The position numbers were made by a program, and so were the translations under genes. Below the pieces are notes generated by a model. It had not been told where the DNA came from. It was given only the letters and a program-made list of their open reading frames with translations, and searched no databases. Shown here one piece after another: positions 43,503 through 51,368 of a stretch of 64,000 nucleotides of DNA. Source of the stretch: Hoskinsella mucinilytica (GTDB taxonomy: Bacteria; Bacillota_I; Bacilli_A; Erysipelotrichales; Erysipelotrichaceae); contig NZ_JBEQZJ010000001.1 of the NCBI RefSeq assembly GCF_045223415.1, positions 62,001-126,000 of the forward strand. The letters run 5' to 3'. Positions within the stretch are counted from its first letter, which is position 1; every line of letters begins with the position of its first letter.

Positions 43503-44192
43503 ATGATTCTTTTAGAAAATGTTTCAAAAGAATACAAAAACGGTGTGCATGCACTTAGAGATATCAACCTGGCAATTGATGATGGAGAATTTGTCTATAT
43601 CATAGGTCCCACAGGTTCAGGAAAATCAACATTGATCAAAGTGTTAGATGGAGAAGAAATACCGACAAGTGGTGTTGTAATGGTGGAAAATATCAATGTT
43701 GGAAAACTGAAGCACTCCAAAGTTCCTGTTTATCGTCGAAATATCGGCGTGGTGTTTCAAGACTATCGTTTGTTACCACGACTGACAATTTTTGAAAATA
43801 TTGCATTCGCTTTGGAAGTCATTGGAATGAACAAGGTCGATATCCGAAGAAGGGTACGAGAAGTCTTAGAACTTGTTTCTTTAGAAGATAAGGCAAAATC
43901 ATTTCCAAATGAATTAAGTGGAGGACAACAACAAAGAGCAACCATAGGTAGAGCAATTGCCAATCATCCTAAAGTTTTGATTGCGGATGAACCTACGGGA
44001 AATCTTGATCCTGAGAAAAGTGCGGAAATCATGGAATTACTTGAAAAAATAAATGAAGTAGAGCATACGACAATTGTTATGGTTACCCATGACTCTACCA
44101 TCGTTGATCGTTTCAAAAAACGTACCATATGTCTAGAAGAAGGCTATGTTGTCGCAGATATTATGAAGGGGGGATATCTGAAACATGATTAA
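43503..44192 (+). CDS. ftsE: Cell-division ABC ATPase FtsE (copy 2)
   Basis: 229 residues, same length as copy 1 and collinear with it. Walker A GPTGSGKST, LSGGQQQR, VLIADEPTG and MVTHDS are all intact, so it is not a decayed copy. AGGAGTGATGGT precedes the ATG. Overlaps ftsX2 by 8 bases. The ~79% identity to copy 1 (hand count) points to an old tandem duplication with both copies under selection. Confidence 0.96.
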   Translation: MILLENVSKEYKNGVHALRDINLAIDDGEFVYIIGPTGSGKSTLIKVLDGEEIPTSGVVMVENINVGKLKHSKVPVYRRNIGVVFQDYRLLPRLTIFENIAFALEVIGMNKVDIRRRVREVLELVSLEDKAKSFPNELSGGQQQRATIGRAIANHPKVLIADEPTGNLDPEKSAEIMELLEKINEVEHTTIVMVTHDSTIVDRFKKRTICLEEGYVVADIMKGGYLKHD

Positions 44193-45087
44193 ATTTTTTA
44201 AGTCGCTACCAAAGCACATCAAAACTGCATTTCTAAGTATCTTCCGTCACTTGGCAATGTCCTTAAGTGCATCCAGTGCAGTTACGGTAACCTTGATTTT
44301 GTTCGCCGCTTTCTTATTGATTGCCGGAAATGTTGGACAGTTTACCGATAACGTTGCTCAAGATTTACAAATACATACAACGTTGAATGTTAAGCTCACA
44401 AGGAATGAGGATATTGAAAAGGTACAGAAAAATATCGAAGCGATATCCGGTGTGAAAAAAGTATCTTTATCTGATCCTGATCAAGAGTTGGAGTTATATA
44501 TCAAAGAAATGGGTGAAGAATTCGCCATGTATCGTGGTGATGAGAATCCAATGTCTTATGCATTCTTTGTATCTGTAAAAGACGCAAACAAGATTAAGGA
44601 AGTCAACGAACAAATAAGAAAAATAGAAGGTGTCAGAGCATCGGAATATGGTGGTACCAGTGTTTCTCAGATGGTTCAAATGTTGAATAAGATCAGAACA
44701 GGCGGTTTGATTTTCGTTGTATTATTAAGTGCACTGGCAATATTCCTGATCTCTAATGCAATTAAAATGACCATTTACGCAAGAAATAATGAGATTTCTA
44801 TTATGCGTAATGTAGGGGCTGCCAATTGGTATATCAAGGTTCCATTTATGATTGAAGGAATGTTGATTGGTCTTCTAGGTGCTATCATTCCTTGTTTGAT
44901 TGCCTACTTTGGTTATTCCTATCTCTATGATATGATGGGAGGACAAATCGTAAATAGTATGTTTGGATTATTGCCGGTAAATCCATTCGGATTACAGGTT
45001 TGTGGATTGTTATTGATAAGTGGTATGGCAGTAGGTTTAGTAGGAAGCTTCTTCTCAACGACCAAATACCTTCACTGGAAGAGATAA
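44185..45087 (+). CDS. ftsX: Cell-division membrane protein FtsX (copy 2)
   Basis: 300 residues. Four membrane segments and one extracellular loop as in FtsX1. The cytoplasmic and membrane parts resemble copy 1 closely (AIKMTIYARNNEISIMRNVGAANWYIKVPF), whereas the extracellular loop (about 45-170) is much more diverged. This fits contact with a different hydrolase. Followed by a strong bidirectional terminator at 45150, so it ends the locus. Confidence 0.95.
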   Translation: MIKFFKSLPKHIKTAFLSIFRHLAMSLSASSAVTVTLILFAAFLLIAGNVGQFTDNVAQDLQIHTTLNVKLTRNEDIEKVQKNIEAISGVKKVSLSDPDQELELYIKEMGEEFAMYRGDENPMSYAFFVSVKDANKIKEVNEQIRKIEGVRASEYGGTSVSQMVQMLNKIRTGGLIFVVLLSALAIFLISNAIKMTIYARNNEISIMRNVGAANWYIKVPFMIEGMLIGLLGAIIPCLIAYFGYSYLYDMMGGQIVNSMFGLLPVNPFGLQVCGLLLISGMAVGLVGSFFSTTKYLHWKR

Positions 45088-45149
45088 TATTCCTCTTTAT
45101 CCTAACAAACATATGTAATAGTATTTAAAGTTTGACACTTTAAAATCGA

Positions 45150-45199
45150 AAAAGCATCGAATAACCTTTATATATTAGGTTATTCGATGCTTTTATTAT
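45150..45199. terminator. Strong bidirectional terminator
   Basis: Perfect 18-bp arms 45150-45167 and 45177-45194 with a 9-base AT loop and A/T runs on each side. Closes the ftsEX2 transcript. Confidence 0.93.
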
Positions 45200-45369
45200 T
45201 TGAAAGAATGTTGTATGTGATTGTGATTTAATCTTGTAAGTATAAAGAATTCATGAAGGATACCATTTGTTAATGAATAACGATAGATGTATTTAAAAAG
45301 GATAATGAATTTATATGTATGAAACAAGATAATTATGTATAGTATTTTACCATAAATTGCTAAAATTTC

Positions 45370-45398
45370 TTGAAAAAGTTATTCATATGTAGTAGAAT
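45370..45398 (+). promoter_or_regulatory. Promoter of the Wzz/BY-kinase/LCP operon
   Basis: -35 TTGAAA 45370-45375, 17-base spacer, -10 TAGAAT 45393-45398. Confidence 0.65.
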
Positions 45399-45458
45399 GA
45401 ATTCGTATAGATAGAAATGGGCATGCTATGTTTATTTTAGTATAGGTTATGAAATAGA

Positions 45459-45489
45459 TAGATTTTCTTAGAAAATCGTCTTTTTTTTT
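45459..45489 (+). terminator. Leader terminator (candidate attenuator)
   Basis: Arms GATTTTC 45461-45467 and GAAAATC 45471-45477, then GTC and nine T. It lies about 60 bases after the promoter and 115 bases before the first gene, so the operon appears to be attenuated. Confidence 0.75.
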
Positions 45490-45604
45490 ATTTAAATAGC
45501 CTTTTTTCACCCATTTATTGGAAATTTTTCACAAAAAATGAGTATCTCAAAAATCATACATTTATAAACATTTTTAGCATATAGGAATAGAAAGAGGGAA
45601 TCAG

Positions 45605-46357
45605 ATGGAAGAAATGATAGAAGAACATACCGTTGCTTCTGATGAAATAGAAATAGATCTTCGTGCCTTAATGTTAAGATTTAAACATTATTGGTGGGTG
45701 ATTATGGTAAGTATCATCATTGGTGTTCTACTTGCCGGAATCTATGGATTCGGATTTGTCAAACCAAAATATCAATCGTCTTCATTGATTTATATTCGAG
45801 GTAGCTCTACTTCAAAGATTACTTCATTACAGGATTTACAGCTAGGTGCTGAATTGACAAAAGATTATGAAGTCATTTATAAAAGTAGACCAGTATTAGA
45901 AAAGGTAATCAAAGAGTTAAAATTAGATATGACGGTTACTGAATTAGGTAGTTTGATTAGCTTCAGTAATCCAACGGATACTCGAATCTTAAAAGTCGTA
46001 GTAACAGATGTTGATGCTAAAAGAGCAAAAGACATTACAAACAGCGTAGTAAAATATGGTACATCTGAGGTAAAGGAAATCGATGCCAAAGAACCATATA
46101 TGATAGAAAAGGCAATTGTTAATGAGGATAAGGTAAGCCCATCTTATAAGATGTATCTTATGATTGGTGGGTTGCTTGGCTTGTTGTTGAGTGCAGGTAC
46201 GATTACCTTGTTGTTTATTCTTAATGATCGTATTTCATCAGTTGAGGATGTTGAGCGATATCTTGAATTGCCGGTTTTGTGTATCGTTTCAGAAAGTGCT
46301 ATTTTAACAACAAATGAAAAAGCATCTAGAAAAAGGAAGCGGGAGGCACACACATGA
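45605..46357 (+). CDS. Wzz-family polysaccharide co-polymerase / capsular kinase modulator
   Basis: 250 residues. Two membrane segments (about 31-53 and 180-203) with an extracytoplasmic loop between, and the basic C-terminal tail RKRKREAHT, as in CapA/YveK/CpsC proteins that activate the tyrosine kinase and set polysaccharide chain length. The kinase gene starts 4 bases before its end (ATGA overlap). AGAGGGAATCAG upstream of ATG 45605. No glycosyltransferases are nearby, which is unusual for this family. Confidence 0.9.
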   Translation: MEEMIEEHTVASDEIEIDLRALMLRFKHYWWVIMVSIIIGVLLAGIYGFGFVKPKYQSSSLIYIRGSSTSKITSLQDLQLGAELTKDYEVIYKSRPVLEKVIKELKLDMTVTELGSLISFSNPTDTRILKVVVTDVDAKRAKDITNSVVKYGTSEVKEIDAKEPYMIEKAIVNEDKVSPSYKMYLMIGGLLGLLLSAGTITLLFILNDRISSVEDVERYLELPVLCIVSESAILTTNEKASRKRKREAHT

Positions 46358-47016
46358 TAGGTACGGTTGATATTCAATATCTTGAAGTAGAACATGCGCT
46401 TGCGGAAGCATATAAATCCTTACGTACAAATCTTCTATATACGGAGAATGTACATGTGATTGCGGTAACAAGCTCTGTTGCTGGAGAAGGTAAATCAAAT
46501 ACATCATTTCAACTTGCGAAAAGTTTTGCGGAACTTGGCAAAAAAACGATCTTAATAGATTGCGATATGCGAAAAGCATATATGAAACGATTTTTGAAAG
46601 TACGTACTAAGGTCAATGGTCTAAGTGAATTATTGAGTGGTCAAATTGATGATGCTTTATATGAAACAGATACAGATAACTTATCCATTATCTTTAGTGG
46701 AAAGAGTCCTGTGAATCCATCTGAATTGTTGTCTTCTGAAACGTTTGCTAAATTTATTAAGAAGCTAAGAGCAAATTATGATTACATTATTTTAGATACT
46801 CCACCTGTTAGTATTGGTGCTGATACATCAATAATTGGTCGAGTTGTCGATGGTGTTGTGTTGGTCGTTAGAAACGATTATGTAAAGAAAATCGTAGTAC
46901 AGCGTTCCAAACAGGATATCATTAGGAATGGTGGTAAATTGCTTGGTGTGGTATTAAATAGAGTAAATAAATATCAGGACGATTATTACTACGGCTACTA
47001 TGGCACATATGAATAA
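46354..47016 (+). CDS. BY-type tyrosine kinase (CpsD/CapB-like)
   Basis: 220 residues, cytoplasmic. Walker A SSVAGEGKSNTS (about 42-53), A' motif ILIDCDMRK (about 68-76), Walker B YIILDTPPV (about 145-153) and a C-terminal tyrosine cluster DDYYYGYYGTYE, the usual autophosphorylation site. It pairs with the preceding Wzz protein. Its end overlaps the LCP frame by 17 bases. No cognate phosphatase (CpsB/Wzb) was seen. Confidence 0.92.
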   Translation: MIGTVDIQYLEVEHALAEAYKSLRTNLLYTENVHVIAVTSSVAGEGKSNTSFQLAKSFAELGKKTILIDCDMRKAYMKRFLKVRTKVNGLSELLSGQIDDALYETDTDNLSIIFSGKSPVNPSELLSSETFAKFIKKLRANYDYIILDTPPVSIGADTSIIGRVVDGVVLVVRNDYVKKIVVQRSKQDIIRNGGKLLGVVLNRVNKYQDDYYYGYYGTYE

Positions 47017-47965
47017 AAAAATCAGCATTGCGATTGTGGTTATTCTGTTGGGATTAACATCGGGTATCTTGGTCATGATGAAGAAAAATCAAGAGACGAA
47101 GGTTAGTGCTACTACAGAGGAACAACACGATTATCATCAAGTTGAAGTAAATGGAAAAAGCTATGAATACAATAGCAGTTTGGTTGGTATCCTACTATTA
47201 GGTGTGGATTCCAGTGATACTAAAAATCTGGGTCAAGCAGACTTTATATCACTTCTATTGATGGATCGTGAAAAAGAGACCATGAAATTATTATCCATAT
47301 CAAGAGATACGATGACCCAAATACAGTTGAAGGATGCCTCAGGTAATGATTTAGGATGGGATACACAGCATCTAGCATTATCTTATGCATATGGTTCTTC
47401 AGAAGAAAATGGTAGTATGTTAACAATGTCAGCTGTTTCAAAGCTGTTGAATGATATACCGGTGATTAATTTTGTGACAGCTGATGTCTCAACGATTGCT
47501 TCTTTCCAAAATATTGTCGGTAATTTAAACGTAGTTGTTCCTGATGATTCCTTATCATATCTTAATATGGGATGGGATGAAGGAAAAGAAATTACTTTAA
47601 CAGCAGATACTGCAGAGAAATTTCTAAGATCTAGAAATACGAATGTGGCATATTCAAGTGAAATGCGACGCATGCGACAAAAAGCATATATGGATGCATA
47701 TATAAAAAAGCTGAAATCTATGTTAACAGCAGATTTTCAAACCACAGTCAAAAAGATGGCGAGTGTGTATGATCAAGTGACAACAAATCTGTCATTAAAT
47801 GAATTGGATGCTTATGCAGAAATGGTAATGACATATGATTTTGACACAAATGGTTTCTACAACCTGACAGGTAAAGAGAAACAAGGCGATTTTCATGATG
47901 AATATTGGATCGATGAAAGCGCAAAGAATGATCTGATACTTAGGTTGTTTTATAAAGAAAGGTAA
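47000..47965 (+). CDS. LytR-CpsA-Psr (LCP) family transferase
   Basis: 321 residues. Short cytoplasmic tail, one membrane segment (about residues 8-27) and extracellular LCP domain with LGVDSSDTKNLGQADFISLL (about 70-88) and SISRDTM (about 99-105). Family attaches wall polymers to peptidoglycan. ATG 47000 and 47009 are both possible; neither has a clear ribosome site and translation is probably coupled to the kinase gene. Third gene of the operon. Confidence 0.88.
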   Translation: MAHMNKKISIAIVVILLGLTSGILVMMKKNQETKVSATTEEQHDYHQVEVNGKSYEYNSSLVGILLLGVDSSDTKNLGQADFISLLLMDREKETMKLLSISRDTMTQIQLKDASGNDLGWDTQHLALSYAYGSSEENGSMLTMSAVSKLLNDIPVINFVTADVSTIASFQNIVGNLNVVVPDDSLSYLNMGWDEGKEITLTADTAEKFLRSRNTNVAYSSEMRRMRQKAYMDAYIKKLKSMLTADFQTTVKKMASVYDQVTTNLSLNELDAYAEMVMTYDFDTNGFYNLTGKEKQGDFHDEYWIDESAKNDLILRLFYKER

Positions 47966-47976
47966 AGGTGAAAAGT

Positions 47977-48723
47977 ATGAAGAAAAGTTTCAAAATTATG
48001 GCGGCAGCTGCTATGGCTTTTGCATTAAGTCTTGGTAGCATCTCAGCATTAGGAAGTGTAACAAAAAACGGAGCTGTGTCTGATGAGATTATCATCGATG
48101 GCAAAAAAGTCGAAAAGGATAGCGTAAAGGCTGGCTTCAAAACCACATTCGATAAAACGGTAGTTTCTGCTGCAGTAGTAACAGAAATCGAACAGTTGAA
48201 TGAAAATCCTACAAAGCTATTGGAAGTATTAAACAATGAAAAGGTAAATCTTCCAGCAGGTGATGGTGTCAAGATGGAGCATGTCGCAATGCTAACTAGC
48301 ATTCAGAATCTTGAATTGATTGACCAAACTACAGGAGAACCAATCAAAGATGCTAAAAATGTCACTATGACATGGGAAGTTCCAAATCTAACAACAAATG
48401 CCGGTGTTATCAGAATTCTTCACTATAGTACTGTACGTAATGTTTGGGAATTATTGATTCCAGATGCTGTTGATTATAGCACTAAATCAGTAACAGTAAC
48501 ATTCCCAGATTTATCTCCAGTTGCTGTCGTTTATGTACCAAAAGATAAAGTATCTGAAATCGGTAATATCAAGGATTATGGTAATGGATCAAAACCAAAC
48601 GATATTATCAAAGGAACTGCAGAAGTAGTAGAAACAAAGAATAACTCAATTTATTATATGTCAGGATTAGTAATTTTGGCAGGTGCTGCTGTTTATTTGT
48701 TTAAAAGAAAAGCAAACGCATAA
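47977..48723 (+). CDS. Secreted membrane-anchored surface protein, 248 aa
   Basis: Signal peptide (about 1-27, MKKSFKIMAAAAMAFALSLG), a soluble domain of about 190 residues, and a C-terminal membrane segment (MSGLVILAGAAVYLF) with the basic end KRKANA, resembling a cell-wall sorting tail but without an LPxTG motif. No known family. ATG 47977 has AAAGGTG 6 bases upstream. It is the last gene of the Wzz/kinase/LCP operon, ending at a terminator. Possibly an anchored substrate or partner of the LCP protein (inference). Confidence 0.7.
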   Translation: MKKSFKIMAAAAMAFALSLGSISALGSVTKNGAVSDEIIIDGKKVEKDSVKAGFKTTFDKTVVSAAVVTEIEQLNENPTKLLEVLNNEKVNLPAGDGVKMEHVAMLTSIQNLELIDQTTGEPIKDAKNVTMTWEVPNLTTNAGVIRILHYSTVRNVWELLIPDAVDYSTKSVTVTFPDLSPVAVVYVPKDKVSEIGNIKDYGNGSKPNDIIKGTAEVVETKNNSIYYMSGLVILAGAAVYLFKRKANA

Positions 48724-48747
48724 CAGTATCGTAAAAGAGTAAGAATG

Positions 48748-48785
48748 AAACACATCTTAAATAAAATGAGATGTGTTTTTTTATT
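48748..48785 (+). terminator. Intrinsic terminator after the surface protein gene
   Basis: ACACATCT (48750-48757) pairs with AGATGTGT (48769-48776), with flanking AA/TT and a T run. Confidence 0.9.
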
Positions 48786-48905
48786 TTAGAAGGAAATATC
48801 TGTTATACTATATGTAACTTGATATGCGATTTTTGCAGGTAGGAACATAAAAGCTATACGAAGAAAAACATCATAGATACAATATAGTTGAAGGAAGGTG
48901 ATGGT

Positions 48906-50357
48906 ATGGGATTTGGAATATTGGCGTTTGCATATTTTCTGCTTATGTTTCCGATTAGACTTAATTTTTCATTATTTATTCCACTTTCGGGATTACATTC
49001 GTTGGTCTATATTTTTATGCTCATGGGACTGTATCAGGTACAACGAAGAATGCATCATCGTTTATTGTCTATTTCTATGATACTGTGTATTCTTATAACA
49101 GTATTTGTGTTTACCTTGCCAGATCAACAGGTAAGATGGTTGATAGATATCACAGAACCATGGATGGTATTAAGTGTACTTTATGCGGTAAAAAAAGAAT
49201 GCAATGATAAGATTCAAAAAAGTATGCGTTATTTTACAATACTGTATGTGGCAACATATGTTTTATCTATAGGTATTTATCTGTTATCGGGGTTTCAGGT
49301 GTTAACCACACAGATCATGATTCCTATTGTTTTCATACGTTTCCTATTGGCAATTTGGATCATTCTGTTATGTCGTAGAGTGAATTCAGAATTAGAACAT
49401 ATGGTAGTTTTGGAATATCGTGAATATCACATTCCTCATACAAAAAAGCATACCGTTCTTGTGATCACTATCCTATTCGTTTCCATTGTTGCGTTATATT
49501 TGACACAAGGTGTTTATCTAAAGAGCATGCTGACGAATACATCTTCTCTAAAAGAAATACCGATATTTTATGAAAGCTCAAAAGTGGACGATACCTATTT
49601 GACTGGTTTGGGAATCGATGTAACATGGCCAAATGTGATGACAGGGTTAGAATATGATGAACCGTTTTTCTACACAAAAGATGAAGCTTTGATGGAACAA
49701 ACCTTTTATATGAACGTAACCTTGTTGAAGAATGGAAATAAGGTCGATATGTATGATACAAGCACACAAGTTGAAGATGAAAAGGATGACATGGTTACTG
49801 CCAGAGTTGTGGAGAAAGCGGAAGGCTATCAAATGCGTATGAATAGATCTATGCGCTTTGATTCCATAGAGGTTGCTTCTAATGATGTGATAGAGATGAA
49901 GGTTTGCCTTTATGATAAACAAAAGGAAGTCCTTTTTGATCAGACTTATGAAATTGAAAATCGTGATGCTTTGGTCTATGAAGGAAAGGGTTCTGGCATT
50001 CGTGTAAAACATATCTTAGCGGGAAATACCTCCTTGTTGACAACACCGGATATGCAGATATCTATGCTTGCTTTACCACAATATCGAGATTATGACACAA
50101 TGAAATTTCAAATGGAATATCGTAAGAAAGATGTCGTAGTCGCACGTAGTAATACGATCACAATGGAGAATATCAGTTTTATGCCATATCATCAAGGGTA
50201 TCTTGATGCTTATTGGGGAGGAAATCAATCATGGGATGAACGTGTGTTTGAAAGTGAATCTACGATTGATTATGATCAAGCTGTACTTATCATCGTATTT
50301 CAGGGAGGAACTGCATCAGATAAAACCATCGAATTACCTTTGGAGAAGGTATCATGA
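48906..50357 (+). CDS. Large membrane protein of a LytTR module, 483 aa
   Basis: About seven membrane segments in the first 210 residues (last one near TVLVITILFVSIVALYL), followed by a large extracellular domain of about 270 residues rich in beta strands. No known family. AAGGAAGGTGATGGT is just before ATG 48906; GTG and an ATG nearby are out of frame. The stop overlaps the LytTR gene by 4 bases, implying co-translation. Its extracellular domain could sense a signal and control the regulator. Confidence 0.7.
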   Translation: MGFGILAFAYFLLMFPIRLNFSLFIPLSGLHSLVYIFMLMGLYQVQRRMHHRLLSISMILCILITVFVFTLPDQQVRWLIDITEPWMVLSVLYAVKKECNDKIQKSMRYFTILYVATYVLSIGIYLLSGFQVLTTQIMIPIVFIRFLLAIWIILLCRRVNSELEHMVVLEYREYHIPHTKKHTVLVITILFVSIVALYLTQGVYLKSMLTNTSSLKEIPIFYESSKVDDTYLTGLGIDVTWPNVMTGLEYDEPFFYTKDEALMEQTFYMNVTLLKNGNKVDMYDTSTQVEDEKDDMVTARVVEKAEGYQMRMNRSMRFDSIEVASNDVIEMKVCLYDKQKEVLFDQTYEIENRDALVYEGKGSGIRVKHILAGNTSLLTTPDMQISMLALPQYRDYDTMKFQMEYRKKDVVVARSNTITMENISFMPYHQGYLDAYWGGNQSWDERVFESESTIDYDQAVLIIVFQGGTASDKTIELPLEKVS

Positions 50358-50866
50358 GGTTGATTTGTGAGGAATGTCAGCGTAAGAAGCTGGAGTTAGA
50401 ATTATTACCTTATGCTGATTTACAAGTAACCTTGGTTCAAGTCGGTTGTGAAGCAAAAGGAGTTCATATCACTTTTGATCCAACTCAGTTAGAAGAACTC
50501 CATGAGGTATTAGACTTAATGATGCACCGACAAAGAAAAACCGTCATGGCACAAAAGGATGGTCGATGGTATCCGATTCTAACCAATGACATTGTTTATA
50601 TCGAAGGTTATCGTAGGGAAGCCTATCTTCATACCCTGAAACATTCCTATACGATATCCTATCGTTTATATGAAGCAGAAGCACTTTTAGAAGATGAAGG
50701 CTTTATAAGGATCAACAAAAGTATGATTGCCAACATAAGAAAGATCAAATGTATCATGCCTGCTTTAAATTCTTGTTATACACTGGAAATGGTCAATGGT
50801 GTATGTTTAGAGTGTTCTAGGCAATATTGGAAAATGTTTAAAGCAAAATTAGAAAGAGGTGATTAG
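50354..50866 (+). CDS. LytTR DNA-binding regulator without receiver domain
   Basis: 170 residues. An N-terminal region of about 60 residues with Cys pair CEEC and then a LytTR domain (about 75-170; IVYIEGYRREAYLHTLKH, FIRINKSMIANIRKI, LECSRQYWKMFKA). No CheY-like receiver. Such stand-alone LytTR proteins act with membrane proteins instead of histidine kinases (LytTR regulatory systems). Stop at 50866 is followed immediately by the next ATG. Confidence 0.88.
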   Translation: MRLICEECQRKKLELELLPYADLQVTLVQVGCEAKGVHITFDPTQLEELHEVLDLMMHRQRKTVMAQKDGRWYPILTNDIVYIEGYRREAYLHTLKHSYTISYRLYEAEALLEDEGFIRINKSMIANIRKIKCIMPALNSCYTLEMVNGVCLECSRQYWKMFKAKLERGD

Positions 50867-51253
50867 ATGAAAAACAGAATGTATTCCCATGCAGTATCTA
50901 CTTTCTTTATCTGTATCGTGTTTTCTATGATCCAAATGATGTATTTAAACCAAATGGAAGAACGTATGATGACAGGGTTTAGCGGTGGAGTCATGTTGTA
51001 TCATTTTGTGATCGCATGTATTACTGCTTTATGGATGGAATGCTGGTGTTATCTTTTACCTATGATTTATAAAAAAAGTAAATGGATCTATTTCATATTA
51101 ATTATAAGCTGTATCCTGCTTTGGAATGTGCCTTATTATGTAACTTTATTTTTGAAGCTCTACTATGTTTATCTTGTTATATTGATGGCATATCAATTGT
51201 TTATGTTCAAAGAAGCAAATGAACAATTAAAGAAAATACAAGAACAGCTTTAA
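50867..51253 (+). CDS. Four-TM membrane protein (DUF3021-like), partner of LytTR
   Basis: 128 residues with four membrane segments (about 10-30, 40-60, 70-88 and 92-110) and a cytoplasmic helix (QLFMFKEANEQLKKIQEQL). It resembles DUF3021 proteins, which are commonly encoded next to LytTR regulators and restrain them. The ATG starts directly at the previous stop; the ribosome site AGAAAGAGGTG overlaps the LytTR end. Confidence 0.7.
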   Translation: MKNRMYSHAVSTFFICIVFSMIQMMYLNQMEERMMTGFSGGVMLYHFVIACITALWMECWCYLLPMIYKKSKWIYFILIISCILLWNVPYYVTLFLKLYYVYLVILMAYQLFMFKEANEQLKKIQEQL

Positions 51254-51259
51254 AGAAGA

Positions 51260-51290
51260 AGGAATGTCGAAACGACATTCTTTTCGTTTT
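51260..51290 (+). terminator. Intrinsic terminator after the LytTR module
   Basis: GAATGTCG (51262-51269) and CGACATTC (51273-51280) with a short loop and TTTT. Confidence 0.85.
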
Positions 51291-51368
51291 AGAGTGCAGG
51301 ACTTATCATTAAAGGATAAATATGGTATGATATATCACGTAAATTAAACATATGAGGTGAGTAAACAC

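Larger units (their letters stand above)
45200..45604. other. Leader region of the polysaccharide operon
   Basis: About 400 bases with no gene. It holds a promoter (45370-45398) and an internal terminator (45461-45489), and otherwise AT-rich sequence. Confidence 0.6.
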
